From assembly GCF_902686445.1 (NCBI RefSeq), contig NC_062223.1, positions 45,917,998-45,981,997 of the forward strand: a DNA stretch of 64,000 nt, in the 5' to 3' direction. Under the pieces are notes generated by a model. That model saw only the letters and a program-made list of their open reading frames with translations, ran no database searches and was not told the origin of the DNA. The position numbers and the translations under genes were made by a program. Position 1 is the first letter of the stretch. Every line of letters begins with the position of its first letter. Shown in pieces: positions 49,061 to 61,650 of this stretch. Source of the stretch: Sciurus carolinensis (lineage: Eukaryota > Chordata > Mammalia > Rodentia > Sciuridae).

Positions 49061-52000
49061 AACTACATAGGGTGCAAAAACATTATTAAAGAAGGTAGAA
49101 CTCTTTATATAGTAATAATAATGTAATTAATAGCAAAGGGCTAAACATAACATCAGGACATAATATTTGACCCGGTACTTAAACAACTTTAAATTATAAT
49201 TAATTACAAGCACATTTTGTCTCAACATTAAGAAAAATATCATTCTTTTCAAAGATAGTAAGCTTTCTTTAAGGGAAGGTATGAACCTAAGCATATAAAT
49301 ACAAATAATTCTAAACTCACATTTTCTCTCATATATTTTTAGATAGTTAAGACCAAAGATAAAAGTTTAGTAATTTTATTTGTAAAACAAATGCAAAATT
49401 AAGTAGTTGTAGTTTTTTTCCTGTACACAAAACAGGATGCAGAAGATAGCTTATAATTTTAAAAAATGTAAAAAAATCCTTCCTCCATTTTTCTTCTACC
49501 ATGTTCAAGTGGAACAGAATATATAGGTCCCTCCCTACTTCTTCTCTCAGAACAGTTGTGTCCATGCCTGGACACTGGGCATTATAAAGACTATGAATCC
49601 AGCAGCCAAAGATTCCATATGCCCAAACAGATGACTTAATCTCTGTGATGAGACAATCACTATTTATATTATTGATACATTTGAAAAGTTTGGCCCTAAA
49701 TAGCCATTTAGCTAATAACCACTAGCACAATAGGAACTACAGATGAATTATAATGTGCACTGTAACATCAAAAAGTTATTTTAGGGAAAACAAAAACCAT
49801 TTAAAACCAAAATTATTATTGTTTAATAATAAGATTACTGAATATGCTTTGGTTACATTAAGTGTAATAAAAAGTTTCTAAGGTATTTTCCTGTTAGAGA
49901 TGTACATGATCTTACTGGCAATTTAAAATACATCCTGATTTTATATTTAATATGCATGTTTACACTAAGACAAAATGATACATATACTACTATTGATGTT
50001 CTGTGTAGACAGATAATTACAGATAATTTAGAGTTTATTTTTATAAAAAGTTTCAATAATTCTTGACCAAGAAAGTAAATTAAGTATATAGTATATGCAT
50101 AATGCATACAAGCTACAATTTGATATTAAAAATTAACCAGATGCCAGTATGTGCAGTCTGATACAGAAGAAAATAATCTAGAGCTATAAGAATTTATAAA
50201 TCCAAAACCTATAATAGAAGGATTGAAACACAGTTCTACTATTTTCTATTTTAAAGAAAAACAGATTGTTTAAAACTTATTAGACTTATATAAATATTGT
50301 GAATTTTAAAATATATTATAAAATTAAAATTGGCTTAACATAATTCAGTTAATTTTCAAAAATTCTTTCTTTGTATCTTTAAAACACGTCAATTTCTTAC
50401 AATCAAATTCACAGTAAAGAAGATCTAGAAAAATTAAAGGTAGATTCATAGCTGAGAATATCTTGATTAAGGAAGAAATTCATGAAAAAAATGATACCCA
50501 GAATATCTGGCTTTATTTTTTATCCTTTAGTAACTGATAGCTTTGTCTAACTGATTAAATCTATAATTTTCATCCTAAAATATTTTCCTTGATAAAGTAT
50601 ATTACAAATATGAAAAATGGATTAAGATATGTCAGGAAGTAAAGTCATGCATTCCTATGATGATGCCCTCACATTAACAATTATATGCAAATATTTTCCA
50701 AAATTTTGTAGTTTTTCAGTGTCTATTGTTCAGTCACCAATTATTTTTAGTTCTTGTTTTAAGAATAAAAGATTTCACATTGGGAAAAATCCACAAGGTC
50801 TTTAGAGTTCACATTTTATCATCCCATATTAGTGGTTAGTTCTAAACCCATCCATTGCTTGACTTTGAAGTTAGATGATAAAACCCTCAGCATGAACACA
50901 AAAGTTTATGGATGTGAAAAGGTTTGTTCTGAATTTCTTTACACAGGAACATACTGTAACATTTACTTCAGTGAATTCAAAGCTCTAATACATTAATATT
51001 TTAGAAGATTATCTGGAAAAGCTATCAATTAAAATAACAATTTAACCTTATTCAACTTTCAAGAGATATATAACAAGACCCTTCTTGTTTTTCATCTGAA
51101 AATAAATTTCCTTTGGTATAAACTAAAGTTGGTAATAGTGTTCTTAAATCAATCAGTTGGGAGAAAAAATCTACAAATCAAATTATTGTAAAACAGTGGC
51201 TATATGATAAAATCTGAACAAGGCTATTAATTGAGCAAGTTCCAGTGATGACAAATATGCTAGTCTTGTTTCAAATCTGAAATTGGTTCTGAATATAAAA
51301 AAGTTTTTTACCAACTAATGTTCTCTAAGCAAATACATTAAATACTTGCAATATTTAGAATTACTCATGAATGAAAAAATATTTCAGATTTTATCATAAT
51401 ATCAAAAAAGTTTTCATTCCTTCATTATTACAGTAAGAAAAAATTTTAGTTTGTAGCTTATATAAAAATTCTTTACAAAGTATAGATAATGAAGGCTTGA
51501 GTAAAAATTAGCAATTATAAAAAGTAAATTTTCTTTGGAAAGGAGAGATGTGATAAGCCTTGCCTATTTTAATTACAATTCTAAGTCTTTGAATATTTAT
51601 GTCCTGATAGTTTTGAGTAAAATATTAATCAATAAAAATATAAATCAAGAAAATCTTGTCACAGATTGCATAAAAAAGAAACAGGGAAAATTTATTTTCC
51701 TTTCACCTTGCTAACAAAATAAGGCTCAAAACTAAGTTTTTATTTCCCCAAAGAATAAATGTCATTGGTCAACATTTTCTAAAGCACCCAAGTGTCAGGA
51801 TATTGAAAAATAAAACTAATTTAAAAGGCAAAAATGTTTGCATAATTTGGAGGTAGATAACAAATTTCACTAGTAATAAGCCAGCTCCCATTTATAAACC
51901 AGAAGGAAACCAGTTTCAGATATTGCTAGATATGAACATTAATGTCCTTTTGAAACTACTTTAAAGTTACCACTTTTCAAAACCAAATCAAACCAAACCT

Positions 52001-52219
52001 CATTTAAAAGTTTCAAACAAGGAAGACATTTCTAGTAGTAAATGGGAAAAAAAGCAGTAGACTGTTCAATGTAGCTGAAATATAATGTAGTTGGAATATA
52101 TTTCAAGTTTGTAAAAGTTGAAATAATATATAGGAAGAGTTTGAAGAGAGGGTTTTGGTTATTTTTCTTAGATGCACCTTTCTTTCCTTTTTTAATTTTT
52201 CAATCCACGACAACCTTCA

Positions 52220-52560
52220 CTGACAGCAGAGTTTGAACAGTTGAGTTGTGAGAATGTGAGCAGCTGCTGTTATTATAACTAAAGGTCTGTCTATGGCTTG
52301 AGTCTGAGAGACCACATGTTCGGCTGTCCTCTCATCTTGCCATCCTCACCAATTAACTATTAACATGGAGGGCTGTACACATGCTCTTGGGGGCTCTTTA
52401 ACAGGCTTCTTGGCGAGTGGCACAACTACACAGCAGGGATCTGGGAACTGAGTAATGCTGGAATATAGGGACGCCACCCGTAGTTCTGCTCCTTCTAATG
52501 ACACTTTACTCCACAGTTCAGCATGTAACAAAGTCTGTATTTAACTTAGCCATTTTCACA
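52220..52560. promoter_or_regulatory. Candidate conserved block in ELP4 intron 7
   Basis: A repeat-free, GC-richer stretch with an E-box (GCAGCTGCTG near 52261-52270), ACCAATTAACTATTAACATG (52348-52367) and CTAATGAC. A 61-codon open frame on the minus strand overlaps it but resembles no known protein. Confidence 0.35.
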
Positions 52561-53652
52561 TGCATTTCAGTACAATATCTTTGGGCAGACACTAAGATTA
52601 TATTCTAGTAAGAGATGATATGAATAATAATGTTACTTCACAGAGAAAATTATTCAAGACTATATACATGTTTTTAAGTCATTCACAGTACAGTTGACAA
52701 ATAATTTGAGTGTTTTCCCAACAAATGTTTGGAGTTTATTTTTATACATTTGCTTCAAAGTGTGCTTGTCATTTTCCACTGTGTTTTTATGGAAAAAATC
52801 TTTAACTTAAAGGAAATAAAAAAATTTCAAGTTCGGTGTGGGGTCAAATAAAATATTTCAAATACAAAGGTAAAAATCATGCTTGTTCATTCTACTTGCA
52901 AGTCTTATTATAACAATAAGTTAAAATCAGTTTTGAGTCTATGTCATTATTTTCCCTACTTTACTTTTCCCCCTTTGCAATTTCCCTAACTATGTGTTCC
53001 TTCCCTACAATGAAATTAAACATGGGAAGCATGCCAAAAGTACAATAAAGGGTAACTAATCATTACTGTACAAGTCTGACAGAATGCTAATAACTAAAAT
53101 AAGAACACTGATTGGTTGGGTTAGCACTGTAAGAGATGAAGATACTTTATGTCCTTTTAATCTAGTGTTACTTTATTTACAGGTGCTTAATTATATGACA
53201 AAATTTCCAAGGATATCAAACTACATTTCTAATTCCAGTCAGAAACTACTTTACTATCAACATCCAAGTCCAAGTAACAAAATACCTACATATACTATTT
53301 TCCATTCTTTTATATTACTGAAACAGCTCCATGGGAATAGGAGCTTTGTTGTGTTCAATAGTGTATTCCCATGGGTGCCTAGAACAGTGCCTGCTATCTT
53401 CGTTGAAAGAATGACTAAGTTAAATTATCTTTAGTCATTCAATCAGCATTGAAACTTCAATTTAGTCTCTAGAGATAGCACTGGTCATAGTGGAAAGGAC
53501 ATTTACATATGAGTTTTTTTACAACATGGTGATCATACTAAGATCTGGATGGATATCTAACTTTATGCCTCTGGGTCTGTCTCAGGCCTAATTTATGAAA
53601 AGAAGCTGCCAGTGTTTCTTATAAGAAAAATTAGGAAACTGAACTTCTATTT

Positions 53653-53671
53653 TGTGTGTGTGTGTGTGTGT
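53653..53671. repeat. TG microsatellite
   Basis: About nine TG units. Confidence 0.9.
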
Positions 53672-53746
53672 TTCTCTTTGATGTTGGGTAGTGAACCCAT
53701 GGCCTTGTGAGTACTAATCTACTACTGAGCTATACTCCCAGTTCCT
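53672..53746 (-). repeat. ID-type SINE, antisense, diverged
   Basis: GATGTTGGGTAGTGAACCCA and TACTGAGCTATACTCCCAGT are the reverse of the ID head. Confidence 0.75.
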
Positions 53747-53849
53747 TCGTTGCATTGATATACTTTATATCTTATCATTGTAGACTGATCGCTGTTCAAA
53801 TTCTCAGTTTTGGAGGTCCTTTTAAGTCACAACAGTGAAGATAACAGTT

Positions 53850-54035
53850 GCTAACAAACTGAAAGCCTACTATGTGCCAGCAGTGTCTCAATATCTGATA
53901 TTGCTAATCTTTTGACTTTTATATTTTGCCTCAGCTTTACAGAGGCAGAAATTGAAGCTGCAAAAGTTAAGATGACTAAGATCAAATAACTTATAAAGTC
54001 TCTCTGCCTCCAAAAGTACTGGTTCTTTCTATCAC
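53850..54035 (-). repeat. MIR SINE, antisense
   Basis: GCCTACTATGTGCCAGCAGT, GCTTTACAGAGGCAGAAATT and AAGTACTGGTTCTTTC follow reversed MIR or a related element. Confidence 0.6.
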
Positions 54036-54109
54036 TGAATACTACTTAATACCTAATATTTTTCTCAATTTTAGTACCTCTACTGAATAAGCAATATTGC
54101 ATACCATTT

Positions 54110-54300
54110 AAAAGTGCAGTAATTGGGGGCAGGGAGGAAAAGTCTAGGTCTAAATTCTGCCTTTTACTAGCTGTGTGAGCCTGGGAAGATAACAAGAATA
54201 CTAACTATATAGGATTAACATAAGGATTAAATGAGTTAATATATGAAAAGATTAGGACTGCACCTCACCCACAGTAATCACTATGAAAGTTTTTATTAAG
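54110..54300 (+). repeat. MIR SINE
   Basis: TAAATTCTGCCTTTTACTAG then CTGTGTGAGCCTGGGAAGAT and AAGGATTAAATGAGTTAATA follow MIR closely. Confidence 0.85.
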
Positions 54301-54517
54301 GAAACTCAGTATCCTGTGAGTTTGATGTCTTTGACTACATTTCTAAGCAAATTGCTTCCAGTTCTTAATCTTTCCTTAGCCTGTTTTCCTTGCTAATCTA
54401 CAAAAAGATAAAAGAGCTTTATCCCCTACTTGTATGATGACTGATTTTCTCCTAAATACTTAGATATAAAAACAGATACATAGTCAGAGACATCATGTTT
54501 AAAGAGCAAGAGATTGA

Positions 54518-54720
54518 CTGTGATACTGGAGACTGAACACAGGCCTAAATGCATAGCTAGGGAAGCACTCTACCACTCAGCTACACTACAGTCCATTTTT
54601 AAGTTTTTATTTTGAGGCAGGATCTCACTATGCTGCCCAGGTGGACTTGAATTCGAGATCCTCCTGCCTCAGTCTCCTGATTAGTTGAGATTATAGGTGT
54701 CTGCCACTACTACCAGCTAT
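54518..54720 (-). repeat. B1-dID composite SINE, antisense
   Basis: ATACTGGAGACTGAACACAG, CCACTCAGCTACACTACAGT (dID), then CTCACTATGCTGCCCAGGTG and GAGATTATAGGTGTCTGCCA (B1). Confidence 0.88.
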
Positions 54721-55032
54721 CAAGTGATATTAGGGCCAGAAGACTATGAGATAGCTTTGCAAAATTATATAGGGAAAAGAGAATGAAAAATGTGAAAATA
54801 TTAGGTTGTACAGGTTAGTTTTTGTTTGTTTGTTTAAAGAGCTTTCTATTTTGGAGAACATGTCTTAATTCTTGGTCAAACTGTGTAACTTTAAACTCAT
54901 CACCAAAGTCTGATCTTATGTTATTTCCATTTCAAAGTAGTCTCTTTATTGGTATGTTGAAAAGCAAAAATTAAAACAATATTTATTCTAGCTACACAAA
55001 GGTTTAAATATAGTTATAAAATATAAAAATTA

Positions 55033-55160
55033 GGGCTGGGGATATTGCTTAGTTGGTAGAGTGCTTGCCTCACAAGCATAAGGCCCTGGGTTTAATCCCC
55101 AGCATCCCCAGCACCACAAAAACAAAAACAAAAACAAAAACCAAAAAACAAAAAATAAAA
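55033..55160 (+). repeat. ID SINE
   Basis: GGGCTGGGGATATTGCTTAG, GTAGAGTGCTTGCCTCACAA and GGGTTTAATCCCCAGCATCC, with an AAAAC-rich tail. Confidence 0.92.
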
Positions 55161-55739
55161 AGCAAATATCAAAATTAAAATATTGTTTTATATTTAGACA
55201 TTCAGTTCACCTTATCATTTAATCATTACTTAATCAGTGATGCAGATGGGCTGACTTGATATCACCTGATAGTATTACTGTTTTTTCTTCAAACAAAGGC
55301 AAAGAAATCATTATCATAGATATTCCTGATTGGAGAGGAATCTCTTCTCTAAGTAATAATCACCAAAGAAACGGCTTTTTAAAAGTGTTTTTTTCCTCTT
55401 CCTTTCCTCGCTCCCTCCTCAGAGTTTCTTTGTAATAAGTTTGAAAAGTTACATATGCACATATATTCATTTCATAATCATTTATATATTAATTTCATAA
55501 TCAGTTTTCTTTGCAATTATGTAAAAGGAAATAAATACTCATTTTTTGTTTTCCCTTGTCTGGAATGGAATGAAATTTTGGCTTAATCTTTCACATATCC
55601 TAATTTGCCAAAGACTTTACAGTGATAGTTTTCTATTTAAAAATGCTGAATAATAGCAATGTAGAACAATAACTTTTCTTCCTAATGGAATGCTAGTTAA
55701 AGGTAGTTAATAATTCAAGACAATAGGATGTAGTATGAG

Positions 55740-55905
55740 AGGGGAAGAAATCTAAGTTTTAGAATTAAGCAGATTTGAGTTTGAATATCATCTTTCAATG
55801 TGTAACAGATATGTGATACCAGAGAATCAGATCTTCAGTTTAATTTTCTTTGTAGTTGACACCACAGCTATCTCTCAGGGTTGTAATGATTTGAGAATCT
55901 ATGTG
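55740..55905 (+). repeat. MIR SINE
   Basis: AAGCAGATTTGAGTTTGAAT, CTTCAGTTTAATTTTCTTTG and CTCAGGGTTGTAATGATTTG follow MIR order. Confidence 0.65.
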
Positions 55906-55924
55906 ATCTAATATTGAAGACGTT

Positions 55925-56105
55925 GGGGTGTAGAGTCAGGGAAAGACATTAGCAGTGTCACTTACTAAGTGACCTTGGGAGAACAGAGGTAAAAACTATC
56001 TATAGGGTATATAGAAAATAGGTTTGTGGTGAAGATTCAAGGACATAATGCTTGTGAAGTGCTTGGCCTGTACACTCATTGTTATAGTAATAGCATATTT
56101 GGTAG
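55925..56105 (+). repeat. MIR SINE
   Basis: CACTTACTAAGTGACCTTGG, GGTGAAGATTCAAGGACATA and GTGAAGTGCTTGGCCTGTAC follow MIR; it is in tandem with another MIR to its left. Confidence 0.65.
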
Positions 56106-56944
56106 TAGTAGGAATATAGCAGTATTTTCACCAGTATCTGATAAATGTGTTTCAGGTTTAATTTATTATCAAAATCAAGAAACTTATTTTGTCTAACCAA
56201 ACTATTAGTAAAGTATTAACTTTATAATAACAATGAACATAATGAAAGTATGGGTACAAAGTCTAATAGAATTAGAAAAAGGGATTCTCCTATGAAACAC
56301 ATACAGTTTTAAGATCATAATAACAACATAAGCTTAGGAGCATCCATACAAAGTCCATAAAGGAAAACACTGAGTTAATTATCCTCCATGACAATTAGAA
56401 ATAAATTCTACTGACCAAGGAGTCAAAATTAGCTCTTCATGCCAAATTTTTCAGTCATAATATCAAAATATTTTGGAACTAAATGAAATTTAAATAAAAT
56501 TTGTCGTATGCAGTTAGGTTCTAGTTGTGTTAGAACAAAGATGCTAAAATCACATAAGTAGCATCAACAATTAGGTATTAGAAATAATGAATATTCACTT
56601 AATTTACACTTTTTAAACATATAGAAAAATCTAGGTTCTTTGCTAAAAATTTGTCACATTTATTGTTACATTATCAGAAAGTCATATGAAGAAAAGTATA
56701 AACATCTGACCCTACCTTAACAAAAATTATAATGTAGTAGATGTTTGAGATATAGAAAATCAGATACTTGAGGCAGACCTAAGTTTAGTAAATAGTACTA
56801 CTAATAAAAGAGAATGAGTACGTGTGAAGTATGTTAATGTATAATTAGAATGTTAACTAAGGAAACAAAAGCTGTTTGAGAACATGAACAAAAATTATGT
56901 AAAAAATTCAAACAGGAATACACTGATTCATTAGTACAAAATTA

Positions 56945-57297
56945 AACTATAAAACATTTAGAAGAAACAAAAAGATCTTAGAGAGGACAAAGATAGATAA
57001 GATTGAAGAGGTGAGGGAGAGAAACCATTATCCATTTAAAAATTGATAAGTTAAACCTCATTAAGACTTTAAACTTTTATCACAGGCTGGAAGAAAATTA
57101 TTGCAAACTGTAGCTAAAATGTATCAGGAATTGTACAACTTGATAATGAGCCAATTACCAAACTAAAAATGGACAAAAGACTTGACAAAAAAAGCTATTG
57201 GAATGGCTAAGAAGCATGTGAAAAGATTACCAACATTATTCCTAATCAAGGAAATGGAAATTAAAATCACAACATCATAGCATTTGACCACTAGTTA
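56945..57297 (+). repeat. Old LINE-1 ORF2 fragment next to exon 7
   Basis: AAACCTCATTAAGACTTTAA, CACAGGCTGGAAGAAAATTA and GGAAATGGAAATTAAAATCA match L1 ORF2 in the plus orientation, that is antisense to ELP4. Heavily mutated. Confidence 0.75.
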
Positions 57298-57322
57298 GGA
57301 AAGATAATTTTTAAAGTCTTAC

Positions 57323-57511
57323 CTGGATAAGATGTGTTGGCATTGTGATGATACAGGCTGACAGAGAGGTTCTAAGAAGACCACGGAGAACATAGAGGAA
57401 TTTGGTAAGGTTGTGACTGTTGTTACAGTTTTCTGTACAGCAAATATCATCTCCCCATAAGGGTGAACCAAGATTCTGAATTCCTATTCTTAAAATGTTT
57501 TTCTGTTTGTT
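57323..57511 (-). CDS. ELP4: ELP4 exon 7 (internal coding exon)
   Basis: This 189-nt exon encodes 63 residues in phase 0 at both ends: [17 protein letters not shown], then LWGDDICC, and near the end [20 protein letters not shown] and PTHLIQ. It is part of the RecA-like core of ELP4. The acceptor is TTCTTTTAG/AAC and the donor is CAG/gtaaga. The frame is intact and follows exon 6 without a shift. Compared with the human protein as I know it, the segment after DDICC differs (TENCNNSHN here), which is a variable loop. An old LINE-1 fragment in the opposite orientation ends about 25-30 bp beyond the 5' splice site. Confidence 0.96.
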
Positions 57512-57711
57512 CTAAAAGAAAGTGTGAGGGAGGTAAACACATAAAGTTTTGTTAATTGATATGATACTTCTTTTATTAACCAGTTCTAATTTTTATTTAT
57601 AACACCAGGAACAATGTCAACAAATGTGGTAAAAATTTAAGCCATATTAGTAATAAGGTAATATAAAAGAAATCTTTTAGATTACAAGAGTATAAAAAAA
57701 CAACAGAACTA

Positions 57712-57838
57712 AACCAGGCGTGATGGTGTACCTGCAGTTCTAGTTACTTAGGAGGCTGAGACGTGGGGATCACCTGCATCCAGGAGGTTGAGGACAGCCT
57801 AGCAATATAGCAAGACCCTGTCTCTAAGTAAGTAAACA
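57712..57838 (+). repeat. B1-type SINE
   Basis: ACCAGGCGTGATGGTGTACC, TACTTAGGAGGCTGAGACGT and AGCAAGACCCTGTCTCTAAG are a 7SL-derived monomer without a dID part. Confidence 0.88.
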
Positions 57839-58324
57839 AATAATAGAACCCATTTTATCCATTTTTGGAAAATTTAAAGAATATGACAAACCTTAAGCTT
57901 TAAATTGTGTCTAAATTTTATCAGTGATTACGCTAAGAATTATGTTTGAGGCAGTTAATATGTAAGAGATCACAGGTTATAGTAGAGAAAAATCTAAAAT
58001 TGAATGCTTGTAAACTTGTCCTTAGTATTTAGAAAATTAGAAAATTCTATAAATATTTCAATAAATTACTCAATATTTCTCATTTAACTTTATCTACTGC
58101 CTGATCTTTTTTCTGAAAAATGTTTAAGATGTTGGGATGTATAACACTTTGGTTTTACATTTTACACTTGTCTATAGGTTTTCCTCCTGAGGTTTTTGTA
58201 TAATAATAAAATTCAACATTTTTCATAAAATTTAAAAGGTGAACATTTAGAATTTGAGCCTACTGACATTAATATCACAATAATAGTGACTGATATTTCT
58301 TAGGGAAATAATATTTATAAATCA

Positions 58325-58400
58325 GGGTTGGGGCTGTAGCTCAGTTGTAGTGTGCTTGCCTGGCACCATATATATATATATATTTATATATATATAAAGA
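58325..58400 (+). repeat. Truncated ID SINE with AT microsatellite
   Basis: GGTTGGGGCTGTAGCTCAGT and GTGTGCTTGCCTGGCA are the ID head; the 3' half is replaced by an AT run (58368-58396). Confidence 0.8.
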
Positions 58401-58982
58401 AGAATATTTAAAAATCTTTAAAGAAAACCCAGGATGAATGTCAGTAAGTACTTGCCATTAGATGTGTTTATAAAAAATTTTACTGTTTGGGTTATTCTAA
58501 CTGAACAAATGTTTTGTAAATGCTTTCCCTAGAAATCTAACAAAATTTCTGGGCAAAAGAAAGAGGTGTTAACAAAACTTGGCACATGCAAATTTTGGAA
58601 AATCATTATTATAATTCTAATGGAAAATAATATGTTCTTTCTTAAATCCATGATTTGGGATATGTGCCACTTTAAATATAATTTATGATGAAACAGGATC
58701 CTAAAATGCATCACAGGCTGTTATAAAATACCACTAATGAAATTTTTTAGTCAATTAGTTATTGTCTAACATAGTATATCTAGTTCTCTGATATTACAGA
58801 TGAAAATCGAATTTGTGTACTCTTTTTTCAGGTACAATTTATTGACAAAGAAGGGTAAGGAAATGAATGAAACACTGAAATGTTAAGAGGAAAATCCAAG
58901 GGAACAGTAGTTAGGTAAAATGAATAACACTGAGACTGTATAGTCTAGACTATGTAACAAAGTAGATTCTGGTCAACACATA

Positions 58983-59306
58983 CAGTTCTCTCTCAGTATC
59001 CATGGGTGACTGGTTCCAGGGCCCCCTGTGGATACCAAAATCTGTGAATGCTCAAGTCCTGTATATAAAATGATGCAGTATTTGCCTAACTTATGTATAT
59101 ACACACTCTTGAATACCTGAAATCATCTCTGGGTTAATTATAATGTCTAATACAATGTAAAGACTAAGTAAACAGTGGTTATGCTGTATTATTTGGGACT
59201 AAGGAAAAAAATGTCTATACATATTCTGTATAGAAGAATTCTTTTGTTCAGATATTTTCAATCTACAATTGGTTACATCTGAAGATATGGAACAAAGGGT
59301 CAACTG
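58983..59306 (+). mobile_element. Tigger/MER2-type MITE (non-autonomous DNA transposon)
   Basis: The element begins CAGTTCTCTCTCAGTATCCA, with GGTTCCAGGGCCCCCTGTGG and ATACCAAAATCTGTGAATGC close behind, and ends GGGTCAACTG, giving inverted termini. It is flanked by TA on both sides (58981-58982, 59307-59308), the target duplication of this superfamily. It has no transposase frame. The exact family name is uncertain. Confidence 0.82.
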
Positions 59307-61429
59307 TATATTCTTTAAGGTTCAGTTTTCTCATCTTCAAAATTCAAAGGATAGACTAAAATATTATCTGATGATCCCATAAAATTCTTCAAATACATGA
59401 AAGGATACAGAGGCCTGGATAGATTGTAGCAATGAGATTTCAGAAAAAGGAATTTCCTAAGAGTTTTAGGAAAACAACTTCATAACAACAATGACCTGAA
59501 TTAAATTGATGTTATCAAGGCAGTTAGTCTAATTTTCTTTTTGGGATTGTGTTCAAGTTATGATAGACAACCATCTAAGACACCCTATGCTATGATCTTG
59601 GTAGTACAAAAAAAATTGTTCTCTTTATTTCTGTACTCCTTAAATAAAATAAAGTGAAAAGATGTACAAGGGCATTTGCATATTATACACCTTGGATCTA
59701 ATGATATTTAATTTAACTTCCATTGATAAATGAAGCATATGAAACTGAACAGTCTTTGTACCTATAAAGGTGAATAATGGAAATTTTAATGCTGTGTCAA
59801 ATAAATAAGCCATTCAAATAAACAAATAAACCCAGATGAGCAACTTAAAAAAAAAAGAAATATAAATGTATTTCTGGCAAATGTGTGTGAAATATCTGTG
59901 AAATATGATAAGGCATTCTTTTTGTCATTTTCTTATTACTTAGAATGTAAAACTTTAAGTCTGATTTTGTTATCTCTAAGCTTATCTAATGCTAACAAGC
60001 TTAGGTTAGACTCCTAACAGAACGAGCAATCTAGAAAAAGGGAGCAAGACCTTACACCCCTGCTCCCCAAAAATCCAGATGTTAGAATTAAATATGAAGG
60101 TAAAGTAGAGCAGCATCATATTGTTTCCCCTGACACTGTTTTAGAAACTAAAGACTGGTGATATTTTAACCTATGGTCACCATTACCTATTATTGTTGTC
60201 TCAAAAGTACTTCTTACAAGTTTGTAACAAAATGCTGTTAGATATGGAATTAGGAGAACTACAGAAGTTTAGTGACTTTCACAGATACACTGACATGCAT
60301 ATAGAAAGAATGAAAATATTAAGCCAAAGAATGAATGAGTGATGTCAGTAGGTATATATAGCACATCAGAATGCAATTGAGTATAATATTTCAATATAAG
60401 GAATACAGTTTTATTTTTAAAAGTATAATGGTAATTGCAAAAACAAAGGCCAAGCTACTAATTTCCTATGTCATCTGACATAACTCCTGGGATCTGCCAT
60501 GTAATAATGGGTATGCTGTGTAGCATGGTTAGATTTAAAATAAAGAACCTTTTGCTGATCACTGTACAATCACTAAATTTATTCCTAAAAGAATATCTAA
60601 CATTTAATGTAATATTGTAAGGAAAATCAATATTCAAATTTCATTTTCATTATATTTCTTAGATACTTGAAAATCACAACTTAAGTGAAATTATAACAGC
60701 AATTTGTGTCTATACACCAAATACCTTTAAGGTATTATATGTTGTGCTGTGCTGCTTAGCTTACTACCAAGGTTAATTATGGACAATTCTCTGTCCCTTT
60801 GAGTGTATTTCTATCTGTTGTCTCCAACTAGTTCAGCTTATTTGAACATGTAGTGACAGAGAAAATAAGATTTAAATTTCCTTTTAAAAAATGTTAGAAC
60901 ATTGTTTAGGCTCAGAAATAATATTTTTTGAAGTAGTGCTTGATAGATTGATTTAGATCTTTTTGAATTCATCTAAAGTTTGTGAAACAGATGTATAAAC
61001 TAGGCAATTTAACAAACTGTAATCTATAATAATATGGAAATTTATTAACTACATTTTAGTTCTAATAAAATTGGAAGTGAACTTTGATAACAAATTATAG
61101 GCACATGTTAACTTAAAAATTTTAAGCATTCTTGGTATTCACCATAGAATGTCCACCTTAACCCTGTTCCATCTTTATGAAAGTCAATAGTTAATAGAAC
61201 CTCTGGTTTGGAGAACCAACAAGCTCCAGTTTATTGTCTATCAAGTTCATAAAAAATTTATTGTTTCTTGAAAATGGTATTTTTTTTATACCCAAATAAA
61301 CAATTAAGAAAACAAAAATTTCGTTCCATTGTAATACTAGCTTGTTCATTAAGGAATCTTAGGAAGTATCTGCATGGGTATGCAAGAGTGTAATATGTGT
61401 ACACACTCCTTTTGCTGTTTATTGTCTTT

Positions 61430-61650
61430 ACTTTTTTACATTCTAGAAAATTTCTTGCTCTCCGATGTGTCATCATCCTGCAAGAGCAGCAGCTCTGCAC
61501 ACTGTACCATAGGAACTGTTATGACATGCCTGTTTCCATAGTTACCACAGCAAGTGGGGAGAGGTGTCTGTCAGGGACCAATTTACCTCTCCAGATGAGC
61601 ACTGCCACCAAAGGAATACATGGTACCTATAAATCTTAGCAAGGACCAAA
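61430..61650. promoter_or_regulatory. Candidate conserved block in ELP4 intron 6
   Basis: The highest-complexity stretch of intron 6. It includes GTTTCCATAGTTAC (61532-61545), a poor (two-mismatch) RFX X-box-like arrangement. Open frames of 80 codons cross it on both strands without similarity to anything I know. Confidence 0.3.

Larger units (their letters stand above)
42067..57322 (-). other. ELP4: ELP4 intron 7
   Basis: A 15.3-kb intron bounded by CAG/gtaaga and TTTTACAG/AAT. The part nearest exon 8, up to about 53.6 kb, is almost free of young repeats and contains several higher-complexity blocks suggestive of regulatory DNA (near 43.2-43.9, 47.65-47.96, 48.6-49.05 and 52.2-52.55 kb). 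The part from 53.6 kb to exon 7 is filled with SINEs, MIRs and an old LINE-1 piece. I see nothing specific in about 44000-47600, 49060-52200 and 56110-56940. Confidence 0.85.

Noticed and set aside
53084..53434. A 116-codon plus-strand open frame
   Set aside because: No family resemblance and no signs of selection; lies in intron antisense to ELP4.
59976..60004. Inverted repeat CTAAGCTT ... AAGCTTAG
   Set aside because: Both arms contain the self-palindrome AAGCTT, so the symmetry is partly trivial; no support for function.
61258..61639. Antisense pair of 80-codon open frames
   Set aside because: Overlap on opposite strands in a possible conserved non-coding block; no protein resemblance.
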